NCBI GenBank assembly: GCA_023205875.1
Contig: CP060757.1
Span: 1,116,001 to 1,180,000, forward strand
From: Chloropicon primus
Taxonomy: Eukaryota > Chlorophyta > Chloropicophyceae > Chloropicales > Chloropicaceae
DNA: 64,000 bases
Direction: 5' to 3'
Both the position numbers and the translations under genes were made by a program. Of this stretch, positions 9,147-18,800 are shown piece after piece. The number at the start of each line of letters is the position of its first letter. Position 1 is the first letter of the stretch. The notes under the pieces were generated by a model, which was not told where the DNA came from, made no database searches, and saw only the letters and a program-made list of their open reading frames with translations.

Positions 9147-9193
9147 CCCTCCCTCCCTGTCCCTCCCGTCCCTCCCTGTCCCTCCCTGTCCCT
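9073..9193. repeat. T-run plus CCCT/CCCTGT microsatellite of unit 1
   Basis: A run of about ten Ts followed by CCCTCCCT and CCCTGT repeats. Equivalent tracts of different length lie at ~10013-10142, ~10963-11087 and ~11908-12040. Their length differences account for most of the variation in period of the tandem array. Confidence 0.85.
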
Positions 9194-9370
9194 TGTTCTT
9201 ATCCTTCTTCCACAAACAAACAAGCAAACAAACAAACAAGCAAAACAATGTGCTAACACGCAACAAAACGTACACAACATCATTCCCCTCTTTATCTTCT
9301 TATCCTTCCCCCAACAACAACATGTGCTGCTGCATGCATCTTCATCTTCCCGCCACCAATTGTATATGTA

Positions 9371-9832
9371 TCACCACCTCTCCCCCCCCCACCCGCTGCT
9401 GCTGGATCATCTCCCTCACCGCGTCGCCGCTCACCTCCTTGTCCCGCACCAGCCTCGCCGCCAAGTCGTCCAGGACCCCCCTCATCTCCTCGCCCCCAAG
9501 CACCCTGAGGTTCTCCCGGTGGGCCTCCTCCAGCATCGAGCGGACCTCGTGCTCGCACCTCCACCGGGTGCGCTCGCTCGGGCCGCACATGCCGTTGGGG
9601 TTCCGGCCGCCCTCCAGGCCGCTCGTAACGTCCAGGAGCTCCTGCCTCTGCACCTGGACCTGGGGGTCCGAGAACACGATGCCGCTGGTGAACAGGTCGC
9701 TCGGGAAGGTGTACGGCAGGACCTCCAGGCCGCCGACCATCCCGGCGTTGAGCATCTTGACGCAGATGTCCGAGGCCCGGGCCACGTCCAGGCTGCTGTA
9801 CGTGGTGGGCTCCCCGAACGCGAGCTCCTCCG
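9371..9832 (-). pseudogene. FTSHI 3' fragment, unit 1
   Basis: A copy of the last ~460 bp of the intact FTSHI coding region (12217-12680). It covers the residues from about [20 protein letters not shown] to the C-terminus. It has no start and no AAA or protease core. A C-run near the 3' end has 9 Cs where the intact gene has 11, so the last residues would differ. The fragment is joined at 9832 to ATAAGC and the next tRNA. Confidence 0.9.
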
Positions 9833-9836
9833 ATAA

Positions 9837-9908
9837 GCGATAATGGTCTAGTGGTATGATTCTCGCTTTGGGTGCGAGAGGTCCGGGGTTCGATTCCCTG
9901 TTGTCCCC
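9837..9908 (+). tRNA. tRNA-Pro(UGG), copy 2, acceptor-stem mismatch
   Basis: Identical to copy 1 from base 3 onward. Base 2 is C instead of G (GCGATAA for GGGATAA) because the duplication breakpoint falls here, leaving a C-C mismatch with C71. The anticodon UGG and the other arms are unchanged. It could still be processed, but folding or charging may be weakened. Confidence 0.85.
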
Positions 9909-10049
9909 TTGAAAACGGAACAAAACGATCGAAATGTGGAGCCGGGTAATCACCCCCGGGGTCACCCCAGCAAAGCCTCAGCCGAGCGACGCGTCGAACT
10001 CAAAGACGCGGCTTTTTTTTTCCCCTGTCCCTCCCTCCCTCCCCCTCCC

Positions 10050-10084
<35 letters not shown>

Positions 10085-10318
10085 CCCTCCCTCCCTGTCC
10101 CTCCCGTCCCTCCCTGTCCCTCCCTGTCCCTCCCTGTCCCTTGTTCTTATCCTTCTTCCACAAACAAACAAGCAAACAAACAAACAAGCAAAACAATGTG
10201 CTAACACGCAACAAAACGTACACAACATCATTCCCCTCTTTATCTTCTTATCCTTCCCCCAACAACAACATGTGCTGCTGCATGCATCTTCATCTTCCCG
10301 CCACCAATTGTATATGTA

Positions 10319-10780
10319 TCACCACCTCTCCCCCCCCCACCCGCTGCTGCTGGATCATCTCCCTCACCGCGTCGCCGCTCACCTCCTTGTCCCGCACCAG
10401 CCTCGCCGCCAAGTCGTCCAGGACCCCCCTCATCTCCTCGCCCCCAAGCACCCTGAGGTTCTCCCGGTGGGCCTCCTCCAGCATCGAGCGGACCTCGTGC
10501 TCGCACCTCCACCGGGTGCGCTCGCTCGGGCCGCACATGCCGTTGGGGTTCCGGCCGCCCTCCAGGCCGCTCGTAACGTCCAGGAGCTCCTGCCTCTGCA
10601 CCTGGACCTGGGGGTCCGAGAACACGATGCCGCTGGTGAACAGGTCGCTCGGGAAGGTGTACGGCAGGACCTCCAGGCCGCCGACCATCCCGGCGTTGAG
10701 CATCTTGACGCAGATGTCCGAGGCCCGGGCCACGTCCAGGCTGCTGTACGTGGTGGGCTCCCCGAACGCGAGCTCCTCCG
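10319..10780 (-). pseudogene. FTSHI 3' fragment, unit 2
   Basis: The second copy of the terminal ~460 bp of FTSHI, again with a 9-base C-run like unit 1. It carries the same junction CTCCTCCG-ATAAGC at its inner end. No promoter or start codon of its own is seen. Confidence 0.9.
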
Positions 10781-10784
10781 ATAA

Positions 10785-10856
10785 GCGATAATGGTCTAGT
10801 GGTATGATTCTCGCTTTGGGTGCGAGAGGTCCGGGGTTCGATTCCCTGTTGTCCCC
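10785..10856 (+). tRNA. tRNA-Pro(UGG), copy 3, acceptor-stem mismatch
   Basis: Same sequence as copy 2, including C at base 2 opposite C71. The rest of the cloverleaf and the UGG anticodon are intact. Confidence 0.85.
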
Positions 10857-10990
10857 TTGAAAACGGAACAAAACGATCGAAATGTGGAGCCGGGTAATCA
10901 CCCCCGGGGTCACCCCAGCAAAGCCTCAGCCGAGCGACGCGTCGAACTCAAAGACGCGGCTTTTTTTTTTTTTTGTCCCTCCCTCCCCCC

Positions 10991-11025
<35 letters not shown>

Positions 11026-11263
11026 CCCTCCCTCCCTCCCTGTCCCTCCCGTCCCTCCCTGTCCCTCCCTGTCCCTCCCTGTCCCTTGTTCTTATCCTTC
11101 TTCCACAAACAAACAAGCAAACAAACAAACAAGCAAAACAATGTGCTAACACGCAACAAAACGTACACAACATCATTCCCCTCTTTATCTTCTTATCCTT
11201 CCCCCAACAACAACATGTGCTGCTGCATGCATCTTCATCTTCCCGCCACCAATTGTATATGTA

Positions 11264-11727
11264 TCACCACCTCTCCCCCCCCCCCACCCGCTGCTGCTGG
11301 ATCATCTCCCTCACCGCGTCGCCGCTCACCTCCTTGTCCCGCACCAGCCTCGCCGCCAAGTCGTCCAGGACCCCCCTCATCTCCTCGCCCCCAAGCACCC
11401 TGAGGTTCTCCCGGTGGGCCTCCTCCAGCATCGAGCGGACCTCGTGCTCGCACCTCCACCGGGTGCGCTCGCTCGGGCCGCACATGCCGTTGGGGTTCCG
11501 GCCGCCCTCCAGGCCGCTCGTAACGTCCAGGAGCTCCTGCCTCTGCACCTGGACCTGGGGGTCCGAGAACACGATGCCGCTGGTGAACAGGTCGCTCGGG
11601 AAGGTGTACGGCAGGACCTCCAGGCCGCCGACCATCCCGGCGTTGAGCATCTTGACGCAGATGTCCGAGGCCCGGGCCACGTCCAGGCTGCTGTACGTGG
11701 TGGGCTCCCCGAACGCGAGCTCCTCCG
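11264..11727 (-). pseudogene. FTSHI 3' fragment, unit 3
   Basis: The third copy of the FTSHI 3' end. Here the C-run has 11 Cs, as in the intact gene, so it groups with unit 4 while units 1 and 2 group together. It lacks a start codon and all catalytic parts. Confidence 0.9.
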
Positions 11728-11731
11728 ATAA

Positions 11732-11803
11732 GCGATAATGGTCTAGTGGTATGATTCTCGCTTTGGGTGCGAGAGGTCCGGGGTTCGATTCCCTGTTGTC
11801 CCC
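11732..11803 (+). tRNA. tRNA-Pro(UGG), copy 4, acceptor-stem mismatch
   Basis: Same as copies 2 and 3, with the C2-C71 mismatch. It is the copy nearest the intact FTSHI gene and lies antisense to the region just beyond its 3' end. Confidence 0.85.
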
Positions 11804-11947
11804 TTGAAAACGGAACAAAACGATCGAAATGTGGAGCCGGGTAATCACCCCCGGGGTCACCCCAGCAAAGCCTCAGCCGAGCGACGCGTCGAACTCAAAG
11901 ACGCGGCTTTTTTTTTTCCCCTGTCCCTCCCTCCCTCCCTCCCTCCC

Positions 11948-11982
<35 letters not shown>

Positions 11983-12216
11983 CCCTCCCTCCCTGTCCCT
12001 CCCGTCCCTCCCTGTCCCTCCCTGTCCCTCCCTGTCCCTTGTTCTTATCCTTCTTCCACAAACAAACAAGCAAACAAACAAACAAGCAAAACAATGTGCT
12101 AACACGCAACAAAACGTACACAACATCATTCCCCTCTTTATCTTCTTATCCTTCCCCCAACAACAACATGTGCTGCTGCATGCATCTTCATCTTCCCGCC
12201 ACCAATTGTATATGTA

Positions 12217-15200
12217 TCACCACCTCTCCCCCCCCCCCACCCGCTGCTGCTGGATCATCTCCCTCACCGCGTCGCCGCTCACCTCCTTGTCCCGCACCAG
12301 CCTCGCCGCCAAGTCGTCCAGGACCCCCCTCATCTCCTCGCCCCCAAGCACCCTGAGGTTCTCCCGGTGGGCCTCCTCCAGCATCGAGCGGACCTCGTGC
12401 TCGCACCTCCACCGGGTGCGCTCGCTCGGGCCGCACATGCCGTTGGGGTTCCGGCCGCCCTCCAGGCCGCTCGTAACGTCCAGGAGCTCCTGCCTCTGCA
12501 CCTGGACCTGGGGGTCCGAGAACACGATGCCGCTGGTGAACAGGTCGCTCGGGAAGGTGTACGGCAGGACCTCCAGGCCGCCGACCATCCCGGCGTTGAG
12601 CATCTTGACGCAGATGTCCGAGGCCCGGGCCACGTCCAGGCTGCTGTACGTGGTGGGCTCCCCGAACGCGAGCTCCTCCGCGGCCCGGCCCGCGAGCTGG
12701 ACCCGGACCTGCCTCCTCAGGTCCTCCCCAGTCAGCATCTTGTAGCTCTTGTCGCTGCTGATGTAGTACGTGACGCGGGACCACGAGCGGTTCCGGGGCA
12801 CCAGGGACGCGGACTTCACAGCCTGCAGGCCGCTCGCCTCGCCCCCGCCCTCCAGCCTCAGCAGCTCGCTCACCAGGGCCACCCCGGCCTCGTGGTACGC
12901 GAAGACCTCATTCGAGGCGTAAGCGTCCGGAAGGGGGGGCAGGGAGCTCCCCTCCAGCACCCTGTCCAGGGCGCAGTACACCGAGTCCCGGCGGACGGTG
13001 GCCTCGCCCCTCCGGATGGCCTCCAGGGCCGCCTCGTTCAGGACCTTCTCCAGCTCCGCGCCGGACAGGCCAGGCGTGTCGCTCGCCAGCTGCCCGAGGT
13101 CCACCCCCCCGCCAGGCCCCTCCTCCATGGGGTGCTTCTGGGCGTGGACCCCCAGGATCGCCCTCCTCGCCTCCTGGTTGGGCCGGCGCACGCTGACCTT
13201 GCGGTCGAACCTCCCCGGCCTCAGCAGGGCCGGGTCGATGAGGTGGGGGGCGTTCGTCGCCGCCATCACCACGATCCCGGTGTCCGGGGTGAAGCCGTCC
13301 ATCTCCGTCAGCAGCTGGTTCAGGGCCTGGTCCCTCTCCTCGTTCTTGCTCTCCGAGTCGTTCATCTCCCTCTTGTGCCCGAGGGCCTCGATCTCGTCGA
13401 TGAAGATGAGGCAAGGGACGTTGACCCGGGCGCGCTTGAACAGGTCCCGGACCCTCGCCGCGCCCACGCCCACGATCAGCTCCGTGAACTCCGAGCCGGC
13501 CAGGGAGTAGAAGGGGACGCCGGCCTCCCCAGCGATCGCCTTGGCGATCAGGGTCTTCCCCACCCCCGGGGGGCCCATAAGCAGGATGCCCTTGGGGGGC
13601 CGCACCCTCAGGGCCTGGTACTTGTACGGGTCCTTGAGCAGGTCGATCACCTCCTCCAGCTCGTCGCGGAGGTAGTCTATCCCAGCCACCTGGCTCAGGG
13701 ACACCCCCGTCTTCCCCTCCATCCTCGTGTCCGCCCTGGAGCGCCCAAAGTCGATGGCCTCGTTCATGTCCTCAAAGGCCCCGGCCCTCCGGTCCTTGGC
13801 CTTGGCCTTCATGGTCAGGTTGTAGAAGAACCTGCCCAGGAAGGACGTCAGGACGATGGCCCCGAGGGCGAACCACCTCCACTGCAGGACCCCCAGGACG
13901 ACGTCCTTGGTGGGCGGGGTGACGTAGTACGACACGCTCACCGGGGAGGACTTCCCCGCCCGATCCGCCCGGTCCGCGGCCCCGCCCTCCAGCGCCTGCT
14001 GCTGCAGCTGCTCGAAGACCTGGAGGTACCCGTGGCCCTCGAGAGTCTTCTCCTCGACCGTGCCGGCGTCCGGCATGTCGACCCACTTCTGCGTCCCGTC
14101 CGCCGCGGTCACCACCGCCCGCACCCCGAACGCGGTCCTCGGCCACCTCTGCCCCCCGTCCAGGTACATCTCCACCCTCCACGGCGCTGCGCCCGCGTCG
14201 TAGAACGGGGAGGCCTCGTTCCTCTTCCTCAGGCCGTGGAAGAACTCCATGTAGGGCATCCTGGGCATCTTCCTCCACTTTGCTGTTTTCATGAAGGCCC
14301 TGGTGTCCCACACGACCTCCGGGTGGATGAACTGGAAGCGCTCGTCCTGGTACGCCCGGTTCACGTTGAACTCCTCGATCTCCTGGTCCCTCGTCTTCCT
14401 GTCCCCGGAGGACCTCCCCCCCCTCGTCTCGTCCGCGTCAAAGTCCACCTTCTTCGCGCTCCCGCTGGCCGACTTGGCCGGGAGGTCCCACTGCTGCAGC
14501 ACGACGTCGTTCAGCGTGGGCCCGACCGCCTTGATCCTCCTCACGTCGTAGTCGCTGAAGCGGGCGTTGGGGAGAACCTTCCCCCCGCGCTTCCCGCCCA
14601 CCATGAGCGTGAAGTCCTTTGGGTCGGACGACAGGGCCGGGTTGTACCGCCTCTGCCACCTCGACTGGAGCTGCGAGAGCCCCATCCTGCGCTCGCGGAG
14701 CCTGGCCAGGAGCTTCGACGAGTCGACCCTCTCGGAGGGGTCCCCCAAGTCGAAGGCGAGCCGGGACTTGGCCTCCTCCAGCGAGCTGTCAAGGATCACC
14801 TCCCTCGTCTTCCCGCTCGACGACCTCCACAGCACCTGGAGCTGGTCGTCGCTCAGCATGTCCAGCCAGAAGCCGAACCTGTCGCTGTCTACGCTCGCGC
14901 CCCTCTCCACGAGATTCTGGATCTCGGACGCGACCTCCTCCGCCTCCCCCCGAAAGCGGTGCACGAGCTGCAGCTCCACGAACTGGCGCATCTCCCAAGG
15001 TGGGAGCGCTTTTTGGAGCTGCTCGATCCTGTTCGGGTGCAAGTTCTGCAGAGCCTCCACCAGGGCCTCCGCGTCCCTGGTCTTCAGCCTCTGGAGCTCG
15101 TTGATCTGGGACTTCGTCAGGGGGCTCGGCCTCGCCCAGTGGCCCGCGCCCCTCGCCCGCGCGGACACCTCCCTCCGCCCGCGCAACCTCATCCCAAACC

Positions 15201-15300
15201 ACCCGTCATTCCGAGAAGAGGAGGAACAGTGCCTGCACGCTCTCCCCAGCCCCCGTCCTCCCCGCGACGGAGTCGGCCTTCGGGTCAGTTCCGTCCTCAT
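12217..15300 (-). CDS. FtsH-like AAA pseudoprotease (FtsHi type), plastid
   Basis: A 1,027-residue protein with an Arg/Ser-rich N-terminus (plastid transit peptide-like). A long N-terminal region follows, then a transmembrane helix near residues 455-480 ([19 protein letters not shown]) and an AAA+ module with Walker A GPPGVGKT, Walker [11 protein letters not shown] and the second region of homology ([20 protein letters not shown]). The peptidase M41 domain follows, but its zinc site reads HEAGV at residue ~803 instead of HEAGH, so the second metal-binding His is missing. Loss of HExxH defines the FtsHi group, which in plants works in a plastid-envelope ATPase motor linked to protein import. 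Which FtsHi this is cannot be told by eye. Its last ~460 bp are copied three times downstream. Confidence 0.88.
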   Translation of the reverse strand: MRTELTRRPTPSRGGRGLGRACRHCSSSSRNDGWFGMRLRGRREVSARARGAGHWARPSPLTKSQINELQRLKTRDAEALVEALQNLHPNRIEQLQKALPPWEMRQFVELQLVHRFRGEAEEVASEIQNLVERGASVDSDRFGFWLDMLSDDQLQVLWRSSSGKTREVILDSSLEEAKSRLAFDLGDPSERVDSSKLLARLRERRMGLSQLQSRWQRRYNPALSSDPKDFTLMVGGKRGGKVLPNARFSDYDVRRIKAVGPTLNDVVLQQWDLPAKSASGSAKKVDFDADETRGGRSSGDRKTRDQEIEEFNVNRAYQDERFQFIHPEVVWDTRAFMKTAKWRKMPRMPYMEFFHGLRKRNEASPFYDAGAAPWRVEMYLDGGQRWPRTAFGVRAVVTAADGTQKWVDMPDAGTVEEKTLEGHGYLQVFEQLQQQALEGGAADRADRAGKSSPVSVSYYVTPPTKDVVLGVLQWRWFALGAIVLTSFLGRFFYNLTMKAKAKDRRAGAFEDMNEAIDFGRSRADTRMEGKTGVSLSQVAGIDYLRDELEEVIDLLKDPYKYQALRVRPPKGILLMGPPGVGKTLIAKAIAGEAGVPFYSLAGSEFTELIVGVGAARVRDLFKRARVNVPCLIFIDEIEALGHKREMNDSESKNEERDQALNQLLTEMDGFTPDTGIVVMAATNAPHLIDPALLRPGRFDRKVSVRRPNQEARRAILGVHAQKHPMEEGPGGGVDLGQLASDTPGLSGAELEKVLNEAALEAIRRGEATVRRDSVYCALDRVLEGSSLPPLPDAYASNEVFAYHEAGVALVSELLRLEGGGEASGLQAVKSASLVPRNRSWSRVTYYISSDKSYKMLTGEDLRRQVRVQLAGRAAEELAFGEPTTYSSLDVARASDICVKMLNAGMVGGLEVLPYTFPSDLFTSGIVFSDPQVQVQRQELLDVTSGLEGGRNPNGMCGPSERTRWRCEHEVRSMLEEAHRENLRVLGGEEMRGVLDDLAARLVRDKEVSGDAVREMIQQQRVGGGERW

Positions 15301-15626
15301 CCTTCAAACAGTTTTCAACCCCACGCCCTCTCCTCTCCCCCTCTCTCTCCTCGTGGTCCCGGCCGCCTCTCCCTTTTTGCTTATCCAAAAAGCAACCACG
15401 CACACACCCCTCTAGTGTCAGAGAGCCCCCTTCAGATCGGCGATCGCGGCGGCGAGGGAGCTCCCGCGGGGAGTGATCGGGGAGAGGGTTGCCTTGAGGG
15501 GTCCGCATGGAAGGTCGCAGCAGATCGATCGATCGCGACCGACGGACGGTGCTGCGGGTGCGTGCGACGGTGCGAGAGACTTGAGGTAGGACTCGTGGTT
15601 GAGACTTGGAGAGGACGGGGTTCGGG
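15301..15626. promoter_or_regulatory. Divergent promoter region, FTSHI / RAD51B
   Basis: 326 bp between diverging starts. It holds CT-rich tracts near the FTSHI start and a GATCGATCGATC-like stretch near 15524-15535. No gene is seen in it. Confidence 0.45.
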
Positions 15627-16730
15627 ATGGCCGCCGCGGGCTGCTCGCTGAAGCGGTGCGGCCTGGAGGAGAAGACGGTTTTCCTTTTGGAGTCCAAGAA
15701 GATCCGGAGCTCGTACGACGTGCTTCGCCTCACGCCCATAGACCTGGTCCAGCTGCTCGACGTCCCCCTGGCCGCGGCGAGGGACATCATACGAACGGTC
15801 AGCTCCCGCCTGGCGAGGAAGGCGGAGAGGACGACCGCGCTTCACATGAAGGAGGCCGAGCTGAAGGATCCGAGGAGCGTGAAGACGGGCTTCGAGACTT
15901 TGGACAAGGCCCTGAAGGGCGGGCTGAGGGCGGGCACGGTGACCGAGCTCGTGGGTCCCCCCGGGTCCTGCAAGAGCCAGTTCTGCATCCAGGTGGCTCT
16001 CTTCGCCACCCTCCCCCGGAACCTGGGCGGCTTGGACGGGAAGGTGCTCTACTTTGACGCGGAGAACCACTTCAGGGCCGAGCGGCTCGTCCAGATGGCG
16101 CAGGCTCGGTTCCCCGAACGTTACTTGACCCTTCCGCTCCTGAAGAAGCTCCTTCGCAGGGTTCTGGTCGCCCCCCTGCCGACGCTGTCGCACCTGGAGA
16201 GCCTCCTGCCGAACCTGGAGAAAGCTATCTTGGAGCACGACGTCCGCGGAATCGTCATCGACAACATCGCTCTGCTCGCCAAGACGGAGTACCCCCCCGC
16301 GGAGACCGTGAAGAGGCAGGGGGTCTTGGGTGAGGTGGCGTCCCACTTGAAGAGGGTGGCGTGCGCCTACAGGATTCCTGTCGTGATCGTGAACCAGGCC
16401 ACGTCGGTGAGGGAGGGCAGTTACGGCGCCAACGGGAGCGACATCGGGGTCATGAGGGTGAAGGCAAGACAAGGCATGGATGACTGCAGCGCGGCTCTCG
16501 GGCCAAAGTGGGCCCATTACATCAACACGAGGATCTCGCTGGTTTACAAGGGGGCGGAGGGCGCGGGCGTTCTGAACTTGGTCAAGTCTCCCTTCGCGCC
16601 AGAAATGACTCTCGCTTTCACGTCCGCCAAGGGGGGGTTGTACGAGGTCGGCGATGAGTTCGACGGGCGAGCCGTGGAGGGACGAGGAGCAGAGCTGGAG
16701 CGGCACAGGGGCGTCCTGCAGTACTTGTAA
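15627..16730 (+). CDS. RAD51B: RAD51B-like RecA/RAD51 paralogue
   Basis: A 367-residue protein. The N-terminal HhH-like region (residues ~1-75) contains LRLTPIDLVQLLDVPLAAAR. The RecA core starts at FETLDKALKGGLRAGTVTEL. Walker A reads GPPGSCKSQF, where the usual Gly before Lys is Cys. The segment ATLPRNLGGLDGKVLYFDAE matches the RAD51B-specific 'LPTNMGGLEG' region. Walker B is GIVIDNIALL, and the VVIVNQAT segment follows. RAD51B acts with RAD51C, RAD51D and XRCC2 in the BCDX2 complex for homologous recombination. Length and order fit. The ATG at 15627 begins MAAAGCSLKRCGL. The 145 bp downstream lead into the TlyA gene on the same strand. Confidence 0.88.
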   Translation: MAAAGCSLKRCGLEEKTVFLLESKKIRSSYDVLRLTPIDLVQLLDVPLAAARDIIRTVSSRLARKAERTTALHMKEAELKDPRSVKTGFETLDKALKGGLRAGTVTELVGPPGSCKSQFCIQVALFATLPRNLGGLDGKVLYFDAENHFRAERLVQMAQARFPERYLTLPLLKKLLRRVLVAPLPTLSHLESLLPNLEKAILEHDVRGIVIDNIALLAKTEYPPAETVKRQGVLGEVASHLKRVACAYRIPVVIVNQATSVREGSYGANGSDIGVMRVKARQGMDDCSAALGPKWAHYINTRISLVYKGAEGAGVLNLVKSPFAPEMTLAFTSAKGGLYEVGDEFDGRAVEGRGAELERHRGVLQYL

Positions 16731-16875
16731 CAACAGCAGAACCACAATCATCTCTTGTAATCATAAGCGTGCGTGCGGTAGAGATCCAAACCTTTCCTCT
16801 CGTTCCCCTCCAGGCATTATTTTTTCATCAGCGAGATCAGGCTCAATTTGCAGGTGGAGGAGCTTGTATTCAACC

Positions 16876-18071
16876 ATGGCGTGTTTGCGGCCGCGCGCTT
16901 GCAGCTTGGGCCCTCGCGGGTTGGGGGCGGAGCTCCTGCGCCTCTGCAGGAGGAGCGAACCGCAGTCGAAGCACCACTGCCTCGCTGCTTGCACTACTGG
17001 GGGGCGCGGCATTGCCTCCACGCCAGCAGGGCTCGATCGGGTCTCTCCTCGCGGTGGGGCTTGGCGGCCTCTCCCTCCTGGGGGCGTCGGGGGACGGCGG
17101 GACTTCCCCCTGGCGAGCGCGGCGAGCTCCAGCTACCGGGAGGCTGGGGGCGAGAGCGACGGGAAGGGCCCTGGGTCGGAGAAGAGGAAGAAGAAGGGGG
17201 GGAGGAAGCGCTTGGACGAGCTCTGCAGGGAGGCCTTTCCCCAGCACAGCAGGAGCCTCCTGCAGTCTTGGATCATGCAAGGGAAGGTGACGGTGGATGG
17301 GAAGACGGTGACGAAATCAGGCTTCCTCGTTTCCAGCTCGAGCAAGGTCGTGATAAAGGCGAGCGAGCCAAAGTACGTATGCAGGGCCGGCCTGAAGATG
17401 GAGGCCGCGCTCGAAGCCTTCGACGTGGATGTGGCAGGCAAGACGGTCTTGGACTCTGGCCTGTCGACGGGCGGATTCACAGACTGCCTCCTACAGAACG
17501 GAGCCGCGAGGGTGTACGGGGTCGACGTGGGCTACGGCCAGGTCGCGGAGAAGATAAGAGTCGACGAGAGGGTGGTCGTGATGGAGAGGGTGAACCTGAG
17601 GTACCTCGCCGAGAGCGACCTCCCCGAAAAGGTGCAGATCGTCAGCCTGGACCTGTCTTTCATTTCTGTGCTCAAGGTGAGTGGGACTGCAGAGAAGTCG
17701 AGCAGCGACGGGGACGAGGGCCTCAGACACTGGGAGCGCTGGGCCAATAATCATGTCGTTTCCTGACACTTTCTCTTCCCCGCGCCCCCCCCTCTCTCTC
17801 CTTGTGGCAGGTGATGGACGCGATCACGCAAGTTCTCGAGCCGGGGGGAGACCTCATCACCCTCATCAAACCCCAGTTCGAGGCGAAGCGGGAAGAGATC
17901 TCAAGGGGCGGACTCGTAAGGAGCGAAGAGACCCACCGCCGGGTCACCAAACACATCACGGAAGGCATCGTCGACCGGGGCTTTGAATTCAAGCAGCTTA
18001 TCGAGTCGCCTATCACCGGCGCACAGTCAGGGAACAAGGAGTTCCTGGCGCACTTTAAGAAGCTGCTGTAA
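16876..18071 (+). CDS. TlyA-type rRNA 2'-O-methyltransferase (S4 + FtsJ domains), two exons
   Basis: Exon 1 is 16876-17676 and exon 2 is 17811-18071; the 134-base intron has donor GTGAGT and acceptor GTGGCAG, phase 0. The 353-residue product has a basic N-terminal targeting-like region, an S4 RNA-binding domain (residues ~100-175; RLDELCREAFPQHSRSLLQS) and a Rossmann FtsJ/RrmJ-type methyltransferase domain with the SAM motif VLDSGLSTGGFTDCLLQNG and DVGYGQVAEKIR. After the junction it continues VMDAITQVLEPGGDLITLIK, as TlyA does. Bacterial TlyA methylates 16S and 23S rRNA; the plant homologues are organellar. Reading on through the intron would stop at 17766 and lose the last third of the domain. 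Confidence 0.9.
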
Positions 18072-18284
18072 CACTACATTATTATTCCTGCCTCGCCGTC
18101 CGGGATTGGACCCCTGTCCCTGTCCCTGTCCCTGTGAGTCCCCTTGGCCAAAAAAACAATTCACCATGCAAAATGCCACACGCAAAGAGTAAAGAGAGGA
18201 GGGTTTCGGAGGAGGGAGAGAATCGAAACGAAAGCGCGACTGCTTTGACGGAAACAGACGGTGGACCTTTGAAAGCGAGACAAG

Positions 18285-18800
18285 ATGCTGTCGAACCTCT
18301 ACAGCGGTACTAGCACCTTTGCCAAGGTAAGGAAGGCGGGGACTCCGGGGCGGCGCGGAAGAGCGGGAGGGGGCTTTGGGTTTTTCTTTGGGTTTTCGTG
18401 GTTTCCTCAGGGTCGCCGGGCTCGGCAGTGACGAGCGGAGTCGACCGCGCGCGAGGCGGGGCTTCGTGGAGTGGCGGGGGAGCCCTGTACCTTGTCTTGT
18501 CCGCGCCGCGGACGTGTGCTTTTGTGCCACACCGAGAAGGATCGCACAAACAAAGTACTGACTCCTTTTTTTTTCTCTGTTGTGTCTACACCAGTTTGCA
18601 AGAATTTCGGCAGTGGCAGCGGGGTTTACCTATGGCGTGACCAAGCTCGGGGTGTTGAAGGTACGACGCGGAATTTGGCGCACAAGCGTCGCGGACGTTC
18701 GTGGGATCGGACGACTGACTCAAACTCTCTCTCATTTTGTTTCGATTTTTGTTTGGTTCCTCAGGCGACGACCCCAAAGGCCGAGCCTAAGAAGCACTAG
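18285..18800 (+). CDS. Mitochondrial ATP synthase subunit e, three small exons
   Basis: The exons are 18285-18326, 18595-18660 and 18765-18800, with donors GTAAGG and GTACGA, acceptors ACACCAG and TCCTCAG, and all junctions in phase 0. They encode 47 residues: MLSNLYSGTSTFAK, then FARISAVAAGFTYGVTKLGV with LK, then ATTPKAEPKKH. The middle exon matches the single membrane helix of F-type ATP synthase subunit e, including the GxxxG motif (GFTYG) that drives ATP synthase dimerisation and cristae shape. A short Lys-rich tail follows. It is shorter than animal and yeast subunit e (about 70-95 residues), losing most of the coiled-coil tail. Too small and too split to appear as one open frame, it is recognised only by splicing. 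Confidence 0.72.

Larger units (their letters stand above)
8897..12680. repeat. Tandem array of four ~0.95 kb units (tRNA-Pro + antisense FTSHI 3' end)
   Basis: Four head-to-tail units begin at the tRNA at about 8897, 9837, 10785 and 11732, with periods of 940, 948 and 947 bases. Each unit holds a tRNA-Pro, ~100 bp ending in a T-run (9-13 Ts), a CCCT/CCCTGT pyrimidine microsatellite, an (ACAA)n-like stretch (CAAACAAACAAGC), and the reverse-strand last ~460 bp of the FTSHI gene. Units 1-3 end at CTCCTCCG joined to ATAAGC and then the next tRNA. Unit 4 runs on into the intact FTSHI gene at 12680. The units look nearly identical apart from microsatellite and homopolymer lengths, so the expansion is recent or homogenised. 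Confidence 0.95.

Noticed and set aside
9082-9193. CCCTGT arrays as a CRISPR or telomere
   Set aside because: Units are 4-6 bases without spacers, in a eukaryotic nuclear context. They are microsatellites.
9342-9965. Minus-strand open frames that fuse antisense tRNA sequence to the FTSHI fragment
   Set aside because: They arise because the antisense tRNA has no stop in one frame; there is no promoter, conserved start or complete domain. They are listed as gene fragments instead.
8897-12680. The tandem array as a transposon or LTR element
   Set aside because: No terminal repeats, transposase or reverse transcriptase. The content is host tRNA and host gene sequence joined at a simple breakpoint.
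12367-15651. A very long plus-strand open frame antisense to FTSHI
   Set aside because: The GC-rich codon bias of FTSHI leaves few stops on the opposite strand. The translation is His/Leu/Arg/Pro-rich without motifs.
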